The position numbers and the translations under genes are program-made. Below the pieces are notes generated by a model. It did no database searches. It was not told the origin of the DNA and worked only from the letters and a program-made list of their open reading frames with translations. This document shows positions 17,253 to 26,392 of a DNA stretch of 64,000 bases, piece by piece (within the stretch, counting starts at the first letter, position 1; every line of letters begins with the position of its first letter). The DNA is from Oceanobacillus jordanicus (GTDB taxonomy: Bacteria; Bacillota; Bacilli; Bacillales; Amphibacillaceae), in the NCBI RefSeq assembly GCF_022095695.1, contig NZ_JAIFZM010000002.1, positions 310,001-374,000 on the forward strand, in the 5' to 3' direction.

Positions 17253-18080
17253 ATGACTAAATGGGAACTAACAAAACGATTTGATTCATCATATGGTACG
17301 GTTCGTTTTGACGTGGTTGGGCAAGGACCCCCACTCGTATTAGTACATGGAACACCGTGGTCATCATTCAACTGGAGACATATTGTTCCTGCCTTGAGTG
17401 AGTGGTACACGGTTTATTATTACGATCTTTTAGGGTATGGCCAATCTGAAAAAAAAGAGGGGCAGGATGTTTCATTAGGTGTTCAAAATGAAATTCTAAC
17501 GGAGCTGCTTCAATATTGGGAGTTTGACGCTCCAACTATTATTGGGCATGACTTTGGTGGGACAACCGTTTTGAGGGCACATTTATTAAATAAAGTTCCC
17601 TTCAATAAAATGATATTAATGGATCCAGTTGCTATTGGACCATGGGGTTCTTCCTTCTTTTCCCATGTGAATGTACACGAAGAGGCATTTAAAGGAGTAC
17701 CTTCTTTTATACATAAGTCCATCATATCAGCTTATATTGAAGGGGCACAATATAGTAAAATGAGTGAGGAAACAAAAGAGGGGATCATTCAATACTGGTT
17801 AGACGAGAGGGGGCAACCCGCGTTTTATAGACAGATTGCCCAAGCAAATCAAACCTACACAGATGAAGTTGAACATCTGTATAGCGAAATTAGCACCCCA
17901 ACTTTATTATTATGGGGAGAAGAGGATGAGTGGGTCCCAATTGAAAAGGGATATACCTTGCACGAAAAGATAATAGGCTCCCAATTCAAACCTATCCCAC
18001 ATGCGGGTCACTTGGTACAAGAAGAAGCACCCGCTGTTGTATTAGGGCATATTATTAAATTTTTAAATGATACTGTTTGA
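17253..18080 (+). CDS. Alpha/beta hydrolase, dehalogenase/epoxide-hydrolase-like
   Basis: The 275-residue protein has the alpha/beta hydrolase oxyanion motif HGTPW (32-36) and the nucleophile elbow GHDFGG, in which the nucleophile is Asp100 rather than Ser, as in haloalkane dehalogenases and epoxide hydrolases. 'LLLWGEEDEWVP' supplies the late acid and HAGHLVQEE the catalytic histidine. The true substrate is unknown. Its start has TTAGGAGGT upstream. A clear terminator follows at 18122. Confidence 0.85.
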   Translation: MTKWELTKRFDSSYGTVRFDVVGQGPPLVLVHGTPWSSFNWRHIVPALSEWYTVYYYDLLGYGQSEKKEGQDVSLGVQNEILTELLQYWEFDAPTIIGHDFGGTTVLRAHLLNKVPFNKMILMDPVAIGPWGSSFFSHVNVHEEAFKGVPSFIHKSIISAYIEGAQYSKMSEETKEGIIQYWLDERGQPAFYRQIAQANQTYTDEVEHLYSEISTPTLLLWGEEDEWVPIEKGYTLHEKIIGSQFKPIPHAGHLVQEEAPAVVLGHIIKFLNDTV

Positions 18081-18121
18081 GCATGCGATCGCCTGCAAAG
18101 GACCATTCAATCTGATAAGGT

Positions 18122-18148
18122 AAAAACACCCGGAATGGGTGTTTTTTT
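18122..18148 (+). terminator. Terminator after alpha/beta hydrolase
   Basis: AAACACCC (18124-18131) pairs with GGGTGTTT (18137-18144) over a 5-base loop and runs into TTTTTTTG. Confidence 0.9.
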
Positions 18149-18419
18149 GTGGGAAGAAAAACGCAATAACGATCTATTTAGAATGTGCTTAAGATCATAC
18201 ATACTTCCTAAATCTGCTATAACTTCCTTTCACTACTAAGTTAATAAAATTAAATGCTTTTAAAATCAGCAATACTTATAAATAGTACCAAAACACCATC
18301 CATTTCAGAGTTCTCCCTATAATGAATTTCACCAAAAGATCATATTTTGAATTCAATTAATCAAATATAATTAGTATTGTATATTACTTAATCTATGGAA
18401 TGAGGAATAGCCTATTTGC

Positions 18420-18451
18420 CATACGGTTCCAATTTACGGTGGAACCGTATG
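18420..18451 (+). promoter_or_regulatory. Perfect 12-bp inverted repeat upstream of PTS operon
   Basis: CATACGGTTCCA (18420-18431) is exactly inverted as TGGAACCGTATG (18440-18451) around an 8-base spacer, in otherwise AT-rich sequence about 180 bases upstream of the PRD-regulator gene. No T-tract follows on either strand, so it is not a simple terminator. It is a candidate operator for the PRD regulator or a local regulator. The rest of the gap 18149-18633 holds only AT-rich sequence with possible promoters. Confidence 0.5.
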
Positions 18452-18633
18452 TAAAACTCCTACTGATTTAAGTTTCACTTTATATTACTCAATAGATTTA
18501 TTAGGTTACTCGACCTTCAGTACAACTTTGCACAATACGATGTGGTTCATTTGGTCTTATTATGTAGGCTATATTTTAATAAAATATAGGTATAGAACAT
18601 ACTACTTATGAACTATTGATTAGGGGGATAAAG

Positions 18634-20754
18634 ATGGATCAACGTAGTATGGCAGTATTAAATCAGTTACTGATTCAAGATTCATACATTACCATTCAAG
18701 AACTTGCAACCTTGTTAAATGTATCACGGCGCACGATTTATAGTGACCTTGACAAAATAAATAATTGGCTTAAAGACCATCAATTAGAAGAGGTCAAGCA
18801 AGTGAGAGGGCAAGGCATATATATCGATGAACAAACTAAAAAAGATATTACTGCCAAACATTCTTCATCAAGAGCGACGTACTACGAATTCTCTCCTGTA
18901 GAAAGAAGGGCTTGGATTTATATACATGTTGTTGGGGAGAAAAAGGCTTACTTTTTAGAGGATATCAGACAAATTTTTGAAGTAAGTCGAAATACAGTCC
19001 TAGATGATATTAAGAAGCTTAAAGAAGAAATGAAAACGAACCAGTTATATTTTTATTCTGATCGTAAGACTGGGTACTCGATAAAAGGAAATGAAAACGA
19101 TATCAGAAGGCTGTTGATCTATTATCTATCTTTGGTTACACCAAAAGAAAGCTGGTACAGCATTTTGTATAATTTACAAAATTCTTCTATCAACATAGAA
19201 GACCAGGCTTTTAGACCATATTTAAGCTTTGATCTCTCATTGGTGCATCTACTAAGGCAATTATTACAGAAGCATGAGCAGCGTTTTAGGGTGGAGTTTA
19301 CTGATGAAGTTTTTAATAATATTGTCGTTTGGTTTCACTTTTTCTTAAAGCGAATAGAGCAAGGGAAATTTGTTGAGGTAGATTTAGTAGAGAAGGAAGT
19401 AATAAAAACGACTGATGAATACGCAGGCGTTAAGTCCCTTTGTAACCGCTTATCCGACTCGTTAAATACGGAAATGCCGCCTGATGAAATTTATTATTTT
19501 GCCAAGTACCTCCTTAGTGCAAAAGTTAACTATAACTTTAGGCCACAAATGGAAAGTGAGGAAATGAAAGCACTTCTTCAGGTGGTAGAAAAGATGGTCT
19601 CCTCTTTTCAGTTACATGCTGCAATTGAATTCCAAGAACCAGAGCAGATGATCCAGAATTTGCTACTACACTTAAAGCCTGCGTACTACCGGATTAAATA
19701 CGGAATTGAAGTAGAAAATGTTTTGCGGGATTCGGTTAGCCAAAATTATTTTGAGGTCTTTCATCTAACAAAAAAAGTAGTCCATCATTTTGAAGATTTG
19801 ATTGGTGAACCCATTAATGAAAACGAAATTGCATATATTACAATTCACTTTGGAGGATGGCTTCGTAAGGAAGGGGTGATGCTCGAACAAACTAGGAAGA
19901 GAATGCTTATCGTTTGTACGAATGGGCTGGGTACATCGAGGTTATTAGAAAGTCAACTTGAGGGGCTTTTCACTGATGTAGAAACGGTAGGGGTAACCTC
20001 CTTAAGAGAGTATGAAAAAATGGATCTAAATGTCGACTTTATTGTGTCGACCATCCAGCTCACCGAAAGAGGAATCCCGGTCATTGTTGTGAATCCTGTA
20101 TTGGATAATAAAGACAAAGAGCAGCTATTGAAAAAAGTAAACAGTTTGTTTGATCGTACATCAAGAAAACAAGTTTACTCTGTAGAAACAGTCCTGGATA
20201 TTGTTCAAAGATACGCTACTATCGAGGATAATGAATCCTTATCTAAGGAGCTTCGAAGGTATTTCCAGGCACCTCTTAATGTAGAAAATGAAAGTAAGAA
20301 ACCGAACTTAAATGAACTTTTACCACCTGAAAGAATTTTGATGAAGAAGCAAGTAGAAGGCTGGGAGAAGGCAATAAAGGTTGCCGCTGAACCTTTGTTG
20401 ACACAAGGATATATCCAAGAGAGTTATATTATAGAAATGATTAAAAATGTTAAGAGGTCTGGTCCTTATATTGTTATATCCCACCATTTTGCCCTCCCCC
20501 ATGCGAATCCAGATGATGGGGTAATAAAAACGGGGATGAGCATGCTCCATTTGGAAGAAGCTGTTGACATATTAGGGAAACCTGTACAAATTATAGTTGT
20601 TTTGGCTTCACGGGATAACGAACAGCATTTAAAGGCATTGGCGCAGCTAACGAAATTATTTTCTGATAAAGCGACTATGGAATATATGCTGCAAACAACG
20701 GATAGACGTGAAGTAAACAAATTCATACAGACATATTCAACGGAGATTAATTAA
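18634..20754 (+). CDS. PRD-containing transcriptional activator with EIIB and EIIA domains
   Basis: The product (706 residues) has the MtlR/LicR/ManR-type architecture: an N-terminal helix-turn-helix (ELATLLNVSRRTIYSDLDKIN) and a second one (DIRQIFEVSRNTVLDDIKKLK), two PTS regulation domains with conserved histidines (one in YITIHFGGWL), a GatB-like EIIB domain with the phospho-cysteine in RMLIVCTNGLGTSRLL, and a C-terminal EIIA domain with the phospho-histidine in HHFALPHANPDDG. Such proteins activate their PTS operon when phosphorylated by HPr and inhibited or released by their EIIB. I use ATG 18634, with AGGGGGAT upstream. It heads the operon at 20.8-26.2 kb. Confidence 0.93.
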   Translation: MDQRSMAVLNQLLIQDSYITIQELATLLNVSRRTIYSDLDKINNWLKDHQLEEVKQVRGQGIYIDEQTKKDITAKHSSSRATYYEFSPVERRAWIYIHVVGEKKAYFLEDIRQIFEVSRNTVLDDIKKLKEEMKTNQLYFYSDRKTGYSIKGNENDIRRLLIYYLSLVTPKESWYSILYNLQNSSINIEDQAFRPYLSFDLSLVHLLRQLLQKHEQRFRVEFTDEVFNNIVVWFHFFLKRIEQGKFVEVDLVEKEVIKTTDEYAGVKSLCNRLSDSLNTEMPPDEIYYFAKYLLSAKVNYNFRPQMESEEMKALLQVVEKMVSSFQLHAAIEFQEPEQMIQNLLLHLKPAYYRIKYGIEVENVLRDSVSQNYFEVFHLTKKVVHHFEDLIGEPINENEIAYITIHFGGWLRKEGVMLEQTRKRMLIVCTNGLGTSRLLESQLEGLFTDVETVGVTSLREYEKMDLNVDFIVSTIQLTERGIPVIVVNPVLDNKDKEQLLKKVNSLFDRTSRKQVYSVETVLDIVQRYATIEDNESLSKELRRYFQAPLNVENESKKPNLNELLPPERILMKKQVEGWEKAIKVAAEPLLTQGYIQESYIIEMIKNVKRSGPYIVISHHFALPHANPDDGVIKTGMSMLHLEEAVDILGKPVQIIVVLASRDNEQHLKALAQLTKLFSDKATMEYMLQTTDRREVNKFIQTYSTEIN

Positions 20755-20781
20755 ACAGCAAGGGATAGGTGAGTGAAAGAG

Positions 20782-21222
20782 ATGAGATTTTTAGAAAAAG
20801 ACATTGTATCAGTTGGTGTAGAAGCAGCGGATGCAGAAGATGCTATTGAAATTGCAGGAGACTTACTGAGGCAAGCTGGACTTGTAGAAAAATCATACAT
20901 TGAAGCGATGAAGTTTTCCTATCAAAAAAACGGACCTTACTTTGTACTAGCCCCTAGTATTGCCATTCCACATGCACGACCAGAGGATGGGGTAAATGAA
21001 GCTTCTGTTTCATTTGTGCAATTAAAGGAACCTGTAGTGTTTGGTCATTCTTCAAACGATCCGGTACGACTTGTGTTTGGGTTAGGGGCATCTTCGAGTG
21101 AGGAACATATCACCTTACTTCGAAAATTAACTGGGCTACTCAATGACTCTGCCAATGTTGAAAAATTAACTTCGGCAACAACTTATGAAGAAATAAAAAA
21201 CATTTTAGAAATGGAGAGATAA
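20782..21222 (+). CDS. PTS system EIIA component (fructose/mannitol/ascorbate type)
   Basis: The 146-residue EIIA-2 domain protein carries its phosphorylatable histidine in PHARPEDGV, preceded by GPYFVLAPSIAI, and a C-terminal TGLLND..NVEKL region. It accepts phosphate from HPr and passes it to the EIIB encoded next. It follows the regulator gene by 27 bases. Two starts are possible (GTG 20773 or ATG 20782); I prefer the ATG because AGGTGAG lies 8 bases upstream. It ends one codon before the next gene. Confidence 0.92.
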   Translation: MRFLEKDIVSVGVEAADAEDAIEIAGDLLRQAGLVEKSYIEAMKFSYQKNGPYFVLAPSIAIPHARPEDGVNEASVSFVQLKEPVVFGHSSNDPVRLVFGLGASSSEEHITLLRKLTGLLNDSANVEKLTSATTYEEIKNILEMER

Positions 21223-21225
21223 GTG

Positions 21226-21498
21226 ATGATGAAAGTACTTACTGTTTGCGGACTAGGTCAGGGAACAAGCCTAATCTTGAAAATGAATGTTGAACAAGCA
21301 TTAGCAGATAAAGGAATTAGTGCGGAGGTGGAGCATATGGATGTTTCGACTGCTTCAACAATGCAGGCGGATTATATCATTACAAGTAATGAATTAGCAG
21401 AAAGCCTTGTGGAGCATAGCGCAAAAGTCTTCATAGTGAATAACTATTTTGATATGGAAGAAATAAACAATGCAATAGATGAGAACATCGAAAGTTAA
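21226..21498 (+). CDS. PTS system EIIB component (lactose/ascorbate SgaB type)
   Basis: A 90-residue EIIB protein with the phospho-cysteine loop TVCGLGQGTS near the N-terminus and a Rossmann-like remainder ending in FDMEEINNAID. The C-G-x-G-x-G-T-S form is that of the ascorbate/galactitol EIIB group, matching the UlaA-type EIIC encoded next. ATG 21226 is chosen (GGAGAG 7 bases upstream). Confidence 0.92.
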   Translation: MMKVLTVCGLGQGTSLILKMNVEQALADKGISAEVEHMDVSTASTMQADYIITSNELAESLVEHSAKVFIVNNYFDMEEINNAIDENIES

Positions 21499-21520
21499 AT
21501 TAACCAGGGGGGAAACGTAA

Positions 21521-22816
21521 ATGGATGCTATTTTTTGGGTTGCAACGAATATTTTTGGGCAAGCCGCGATTCTACTAGGTTTCATCGTTCTATTAGGATT
21601 ACTACTACAGAAAAAAACGGCGAGTCAGGTAATTAGCGGTACGTTTAAAGCCATTATTGGTTTTTTAATCATAAGTGCTGGTTCCACCGTAATCACAGGT
21701 GCCTTGACTGTTTTTGAACCGTTGTGGAAAGAAGTTTTTAATCTTTCGGCAGAGCCGCTTGGTGATTTCATGGGCCAAGAAGCATTTAACGCGAAGTATG
21801 GTAGTGCAGTTACTTTAGCAATGACGTTAGGATTTGTTATTAATGTTTTACTAGCTAGGTTTACTAGATTTAAATATATTTATTTAACTGGTCATATGAT
21901 GTTCTGGACAACCACCATTTTCGCTGGAATTGTTGTTCAAACTGCTGGAGATGTCTCCTTCGGTAAACTCGTTATATTCTTAGCCGTGTTTATGGGGTTA
22001 TATTGGACACTTCAGCCTGCTATAACCCAGCCTTTTATGAGGAAGATCATGGGAAATGATAATATCGCACTTGGACATACATCAGCGTCTGTATCCTTAT
22101 TAGCTGCTTTGGCTGGTAAGTATTTAGGTAATAAAGAAAATGATTCTGAGAAAATCAAACTACCAAAAGGGTTAGAATTTTTAAGAGATTCAAACGTTAT
22201 TACAGCATTGACAATGGGACTATTATTCTTAGTCGGAGCAATTATTATTTCCTTTAAGGACACACCAGGAGCTCAGGCGCTAGTAGATGCTGCAGGAGAT
22301 CAAAACTTTATTGTTTATTCTATCATACAGTCATTCACATTTGCTGCAGGTATTGCAGTTGTGTTACTAGGTGTGCGTATGTTCATTGGGGAGATGGTTC
22401 CTGCCTTTAAGGGAATTGCAACGAAAATTGTACCTGGTGCGAAACCAGCGCTAGATAGCCCAGTTGTCTTCCCTTTTGCACCAAACGCAGTAATCCTAGG
22501 ATTCTTGGGATCATTCGTTGGGGCAATAATTTGGTTGGTGATATTAGGGAATACAGTTAGCTATGTGTTTGTACCAACGATGATTGTGCTATTCTTCCAC
22601 TCTGCTACTGCAGGGGTATTCGGAAATGCCACAGGTGGGGTAAGAGGTGCCATCATGGGTGGTTTCATTACATCCACTGTCGTAGCATGGGGACAATTTG
22701 TAATGGTGAAGATGCTTTTACCTGGTACAGTACCAGATACAGCAATGTGGGCAGCAGATTCCGATATGTTCATCTTAGGTCCAATCATCCGATTTTTAGC
22801 ACAATTGTTTTTCTAG
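21521..22816 (+). CDS. PTS system EIIC component, UlaA (ascorbate) family
   Basis: The 431-residue permease has about ten membrane segments and family features of UlaA/SgaT: an N-terminal NIFGQAAILLGFIVLLGLLLQKK, GTFKAIIGFLIISAGSTVI, a central GHTSASVSLLAALAGKYLG and PFAPNAVILGFLGSFVG, and a late FGNATGGVRGAIMGGF. Members import L-ascorbate, but the group also serves other sugar-acid-like substrates. Together with the enzymes downstream, the substrate is more likely an acylated or lactone-like sugar derivative than ascorbate itself; this is inference. Confidence 0.92.
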   Translation: MDAIFWVATNIFGQAAILLGFIVLLGLLLQKKTASQVISGTFKAIIGFLIISAGSTVITGALTVFEPLWKEVFNLSAEPLGDFMGQEAFNAKYGSAVTLAMTLGFVINVLLARFTRFKYIYLTGHMMFWTTTIFAGIVVQTAGDVSFGKLVIFLAVFMGLYWTLQPAITQPFMRKIMGNDNIALGHTSASVSLLAALAGKYLGNKENDSEKIKLPKGLEFLRDSNVITALTMGLLFLVGAIIISFKDTPGAQALVDAAGDQNFIVYSIIQSFTFAAGIAVVLLGVRMFIGEMVPAFKGIATKIVPGAKPALDSPVVFPFAPNAVILGFLGSFVGAIIWLVILGNTVSYVFVPTMIVLFFHSATAGVFGNATGGVRGAIMGGFITSTVVAWGQFVMVKMLLPGTVPDTAMWAADSDMFILGPIIRFLAQLFF

Positions 22817-22828
22817 ATTAAGAGGGTT

Positions 22829-22852
22829 AGGGGATGTATGTCCCCTTTTTTA
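22829..22852 (+). terminator. Intercistronic terminator/attenuator after EIIC
   Basis: AGGGGA (22829-22834) and TCCCCT (22841-22846) form a 6-bp stem over TGTATG, followed by TTTTTT. It should reduce, not necessarily block, transcription from the PTS genes into the enzyme genes. Confidence 0.65.
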
Positions 22853-22887
22853 AGTTTAATTAATAAATTATATCAGGGGTGATTTCA

Positions 22888-23880
22888 ATGAGTTTTATTA
22901 GAACATTTCACGGCGATATAGAGCCATCAAAATTAGGTTTTACCTATTCACACGAACATATTGTATGTCGTCCACCGTATTGGGTTGAACAAGAGAAAGA
23001 CGACCTGCTTTTAGATGATAAACAAAAATCCAAACTGGACGTCCAAGATTTCAAAAATCTCGGCGGACAGGCGATTGTTGATGCCACGGCAGTCGACTAT
23101 GGGCGTGACGTGCAAGCAGTCAAAGAGATTGCAGAAGAAACTGGCATTACGATTATTGGGACTGCAGGATTTAACAAGAGTTTTCTATGGGATGCCCCAA
23201 TCCCTGAACATGTTAAAAGACTAACAGGTGACTATGATAGGTATTCTGAATGGATAGAGGCAAAATCAATTAACGAGCTAGCTGATTTCGTAATCCGTGA
23301 AGTGGAAGAGGGACTTGAAGGTACGACTATACGGGGAGGACAGGTGAAATTTGGTACAGGCTATAACAGGATAACACCATTAGAGGAAAAAACATTACGC
23401 GCGGTAGCAAGAGCACACCATGAAACAAAGGCGCCTTTGCACTCTCATACAGAAGCAGGAACAATGGGGCTTGAACAAATTGAATTACTAAAGAGTGAAG
23501 GTATAGATTTAGAATATATTAGTTTCGGCCATATGGATCGGAACCCCGATCCTTATTATCATGAGAAAGTAGCCCAAACTGGTGCATTATTATCTTTTGA
23601 TGGTATTTCGAAAATTAAATATGCACCAGAAAGCACCCGAATTCAATGTATCTTAGAACTTGTTAAAAAGGGATATGAGGATCAGATTTTAGTAAGTGGT
23701 GACACAGCAAGAAAGTCTTACTATAAACATTATGACCATGGATTAGGCTTGGAGTATATTATTGGCAAATGGGTTCCACGATTCATTGATGAAGCAAATC
23801 AAAATGGCTTTGATGGTGCAAAGTTAATTAATAAGTTTTTCATCCAAAACCCTGCACGTTGCTTCACATTTAAAAAATAG
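22888..23880 (+). CDS. Phosphotriesterase-family metal-dependent hydrolase
   Basis: This amidohydrolase-superfamily protein of about 331-333 residues shows the binuclear metal site of the phosphotriesterase homology family: YSHEHIV (two His) near the N-terminus, a likely carboxylated lysine in GGQVKFGTGY, His in PLHSHTEAG, His in FGHMDRN and Asp in LVSGDTARKS. Characterised members are lactonases, phosphotriesterases or unknown. In this operon it may open a phosphorylated sugar lactone or hydrolyse a phosphorylated PTS product (inference). Several start codons are close; I use 22888 (MSFIR, GGGGTGA upstream), 22879 being the longer reading. Confidence 0.88.
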   Translation: MSFIRTFHGDIEPSKLGFTYSHEHIVCRPPYWVEQEKDDLLLDDKQKSKLDVQDFKNLGGQAIVDATAVDYGRDVQAVKEIAEETGITIIGTAGFNKSFLWDAPIPEHVKRLTGDYDRYSEWIEAKSINELADFVIREVEEGLEGTTIRGGQVKFGTGYNRITPLEEKTLRAVARAHHETKAPLHSHTEAGTMGLEQIELLKSEGIDLEYISFGHMDRNPDPYYHEKVAQTGALLSFDGISKIKYAPESTRIQCILELVKKGYEDQILVSGDTARKSYYKHYDHGLGLEYIIGKWVPRFIDEANQNGFDGAKLINKFFIQNPARCFTFKK

Positions 23881-23949
23881 GTTGAAAGGCATTGTAACGG
23901 CCTTACATTTCTACCTTGAAAAATTTTTAATAAATTGGATGGTGATAAA

Positions 23950-24669
23950 ATGGAATTCCAATATGAAACTTCGTTTGACGTAAAAGAAAAAATTAATCAA
24001 TCAAAAGTTGCTATCTTACCAGTTGGTGCGGTAGAGGCACATGGCCCGCATTTACCACTGGGGACGGATAATTTTCTTGCGGAGCGGCTCTCCCACAAAT
24101 TGGCGGAACGAACAAAGGCTCTTGTATTACCAACTTTACCTTATGGACAAGTATGGAGCCTACGCAATTTTCCTGGAAGTATTAATATAAAAAATAATTC
24201 CATGATTGCTTTTCTCGTTGATATTGGAGAAAGTCTATATAAACAAGGCTTCAAAACATTTGTTATGGTAAATGGCCATTTAGGGAATCAAACGGCATTA
24301 AAAGAAGCGGCACGTGTGTTGTATGAATCGTGCCCAGAAATGCGGGTGATTTATTTCTTTTATCCTGGTATGAACAATGCTGCAGCTGAAGTGAGAGAAA
24401 AAAGCTCCACTCACAATACTTACTTCCACGCATGTGAAATTGAAACATCGTTCATGCTTTACCTTGCACCTGAATTGGTAAACATGGAAAAGGCACTTAC
24501 AGATATACCAACTATTCCTCAGCATGCAGATTTCACTCCTACACCTTGGGAGGATTTTACAGAAACAGCTGTATTAGGAGATGCAAGCCTAGCTACGAAA
24601 CAAAAAGGCGAACATATTATTAATACAGCTTTGGAGAATATGGTCAAAATCATGAAAGACCTAAAATAA
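23950..24669 (+). CDS. Creatininase-family amidohydrolase
   Basis: The 239-residue protein has the creatininase/FAPy-deformylase fold signature: PVGAVEAHGPHLPLGTDN supplies the first Glu/His/Asp metal ligands, NGHLGNQ the next His, and HACEIETS the following Glu. Family members hydrolyse cyclic or linear amides (creatinine, FAPy deformylation, mycofactocin processing). Its location between a phosphotriesterase homologue and a KDGP aldolase suggests removal of an amide or acyl group from a sugar derivative, which is inference. ATG 23950 has GGTGAT upstream. Confidence 0.88.
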   Translation: MEFQYETSFDVKEKINQSKVAILPVGAVEAHGPHLPLGTDNFLAERLSHKLAERTKALVLPTLPYGQVWSLRNFPGSINIKNNSMIAFLVDIGESLYKQGFKTFVMVNGHLGNQTALKEAARVLYESCPEMRVIYFFYPGMNNAAAEVREKSSTHNTYFHACEIETSFMLYLAPELVNMEKALTDIPTIPQHADFTPTPWEDFTETAVLGDASLATKQKGEHIINTALENMVKIMKDLK

Positions 24670-24719
24670 TATTAGATAACATATGGAATTAGTATGAAAT
24701 AGTAAAGGTGTGACACGCC

Positions 24720-25436
24720 ATGAAAGAAAAACTTTATGATAAATTTCTATTCAATTTTTTAGCGAATGACCGAGAGAATGCTGAGGCAATAATAGAAGCT
24801 GGATCAGGTTGTGTAGTACCAGGCATTGTATCAGATAAATTTGATACTGTCGACGCGGCTGTAAAGAAGGTAGAGGAATTAAAATCTATTACGAATACGG
24901 TGAGTATCGGCCTCGGTGGTGGTGGAAATCCTGCTAATTGGAAAAAGGTCTTAGACATAGCGGTTGCCTCAAGCCCAGGCCATATCAACCAGCCATTTGA
25001 AACGGCATCCTATGCGAGACGCTATCTTGATAGAAAAGGTGCTTCAGCTCAATTAGTCAATGCACTTATTCAACCAACAGGAGAAGTAGGGAAGATTAAA
25101 TTAGCTGTTTCACAACAAGTAATGCAAGTCGAGGAATTTATTGAAGTAGCAAGAGGATATGGGATTGAGAGTATAAAAATGATGCCAATTAAGGGTACGC
25201 AACACTTAGAAGAATTAGTATATCTAACGAGAGTGGCTGCTGCAGAAGGGATTCGCGGTGTTGAACCTGCAGGTGGAATCGATGTAAACAACATAAAAGC
25301 GATTTTTACAGCAATTAAAGATATCGATATTGATTTCTTTATGCCACATATCTTTGGATCAACGATTGACAAAAGTACTGGAGCTACAATTCCAGCCAAA
25401 GTATCGGAGATTCTAGCAGAAGTGGAGGGATTATAA
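24720..25436 (+). CDS. KDGP aldolase family protein (DgaF-like)
   Basis: The 238-residue TIM-barrel-like protein belongs to the KDGP_aldolase family (formerly a DUF), whose characterised member DgaF cleaves 2-keto-3-deoxygluconate 6-phosphate to pyruvate and glyceraldehyde 3-phosphate. Diagnostic segments are TVSIGLGGG, GHINQPFETA, LVNALIQPTGEVGKIKL, IKMMPIKGTQHLEE and GVEPAGGIDVNN. A clear paralogue is encoded at 47974. Its stop overlaps the next start by one base (TAATG), so the two are translationally coupled. Confidence 0.88.
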   Translation: MKEKLYDKFLFNFLANDRENAEAIIEAGSGCVVPGIVSDKFDTVDAAVKKVEELKSITNTVSIGLGGGGNPANWKKVLDIAVASSPGHINQPFETASYARRYLDRKGASAQLVNALIQPTGEVGKIKLAVSQQVMQVEEFIEVARGYGIESIKMMPIKGTQHLEELVYLTRVAAAEGIRGVEPAGGIDVNNIKAIFTAIKDIDIDFFMPHIFGSTIDKSTGATIPAKVSEILAEVEGL

Positions 25437-26164
25437 TGATTGATAAATATTTCAGTAAAATCGCGAATTTACTCGCCATTGTAGAAAAAGAAGAACTGGA
25501 AGGAATGTCTCTTGCTGCAAAAAAAGTTGCGGAAGTCATACAAAATGGTGGGGTTGTCCATTTATTTGGGTGCGGCCATTCACATATTTTAACAGAAGAA
25601 GTCTATTATCGTGCAGGTGGTCTAGTTCCAATTCACCCTGTTTTACATGAACCTTTAATGCTTCATGAAGGTGCTGTTCGTTCTTCTGCTTTTGAAAGAA
25701 AGAATGACTATGCAAAAACATTTATGGAGTCTCAGGATATTCGAAACAGTGATCTCATTATCGTTATCTCTACGTCAGGAAGAAATCCGGTCCCAGTAGA
25801 CGTAGCAAAAATTGCTAAAAGTAAAGGAGCTTTTGTTATTGGTATAACTTCGATTTCATATTCTTCTAGCCAACCTTCGCGGCATACTAGTGAACTGCAC
25901 TTATTCGATGCTGTGGATCTAGTAATTGACAATCATGCTCCGGTTGGAGATGCACTCTTATCTCATGACAAAGTAGATGTTAACTTTTCTCCTAGCTCTA
26001 CGGTAATTGGGTCTACTATATTAAATGCGATTTTTGCAGAATCTATTAAACAAATGGCAGACAATAACTTTGAACCACCAGTCTTTCTAAGTGGCAACAT
26101 AGAAGGTGCAGATGAACATAATCAGTTATTAATCGATAAATATAAGGATCGGGTAAAGCTTTAG
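25436..26164 (+). CDS. SIS-domain sugar isomerase-like protein (UPF0309 family)
   Basis: The 242-residue protein is a SIS-domain protein of the UPF0309 type: VVHLFGCGHSHILTEEVYYRAGGLVPIHP early, IVISTSGRNPVPVDVA mid-protein, then VGDALL and a SSTVIGSTILNAIFAE helix. SIS domains bind phosphosugars and act as isomerases, deaminases or regulators. Overlap with the aldolase gene suggests it handles the precursor or intermediate of the same pathway. It is the last gene of the PTS-linked operon. Confidence 0.88.
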   Translation: MIDKYFSKIANLLAIVEKEELEGMSLAAKKVAEVIQNGGVVHLFGCGHSHILTEEVYYRAGGLVPIHPVLHEPLMLHEGAVRSSAFERKNDYAKTFMESQDIRNSDLIIVISTSGRNPVPVDVAKIAKSKGAFVIGITSISYSSSQPSRHTSELHLFDAVDLVIDNHAPVGDALLSHDKVDVNFSPSSTVIGSTILNAIFAESIKQMADNNFEPPVFLSGNIEGADEHNQLLIDKYKDRVKL

Positions 26165-26224
26165 ATGACTTAGAGTAACAACATTTTATGTGTGAAAAAA
26201 CACCTAAAGAAGTTTGATTGAGTA

Positions 26225-26276
26225 ATTAAGTAGAATTAGAGTGATGGATGGCGAATATGCTCTAATTCTACTTAAT
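26225..26276. repeat. 17-bp perfect inverted repeat (long hairpin) after PTS operon
   Basis: ATTAAGTAGAATTAGAG (26225-26241) is exactly inverted at 26260-26276 around an 18-base loop. Neither side has a strong T-tract. It could be a transcript-end stabiliser or termination hairpin between the plus-strand operon and the convergent ABC operon. Confidence 0.7.
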
Positions 26277-26392
26277 AAGTAAAAACTTATCTGTGTAGTT
26301 TTAAATTGCTAACTTAAACCTCTAAATTGAAAACTGAGAAATAATTATATTATTCTTATCAGTTACGACCGAACTTAATATCCTCCTCAGAC

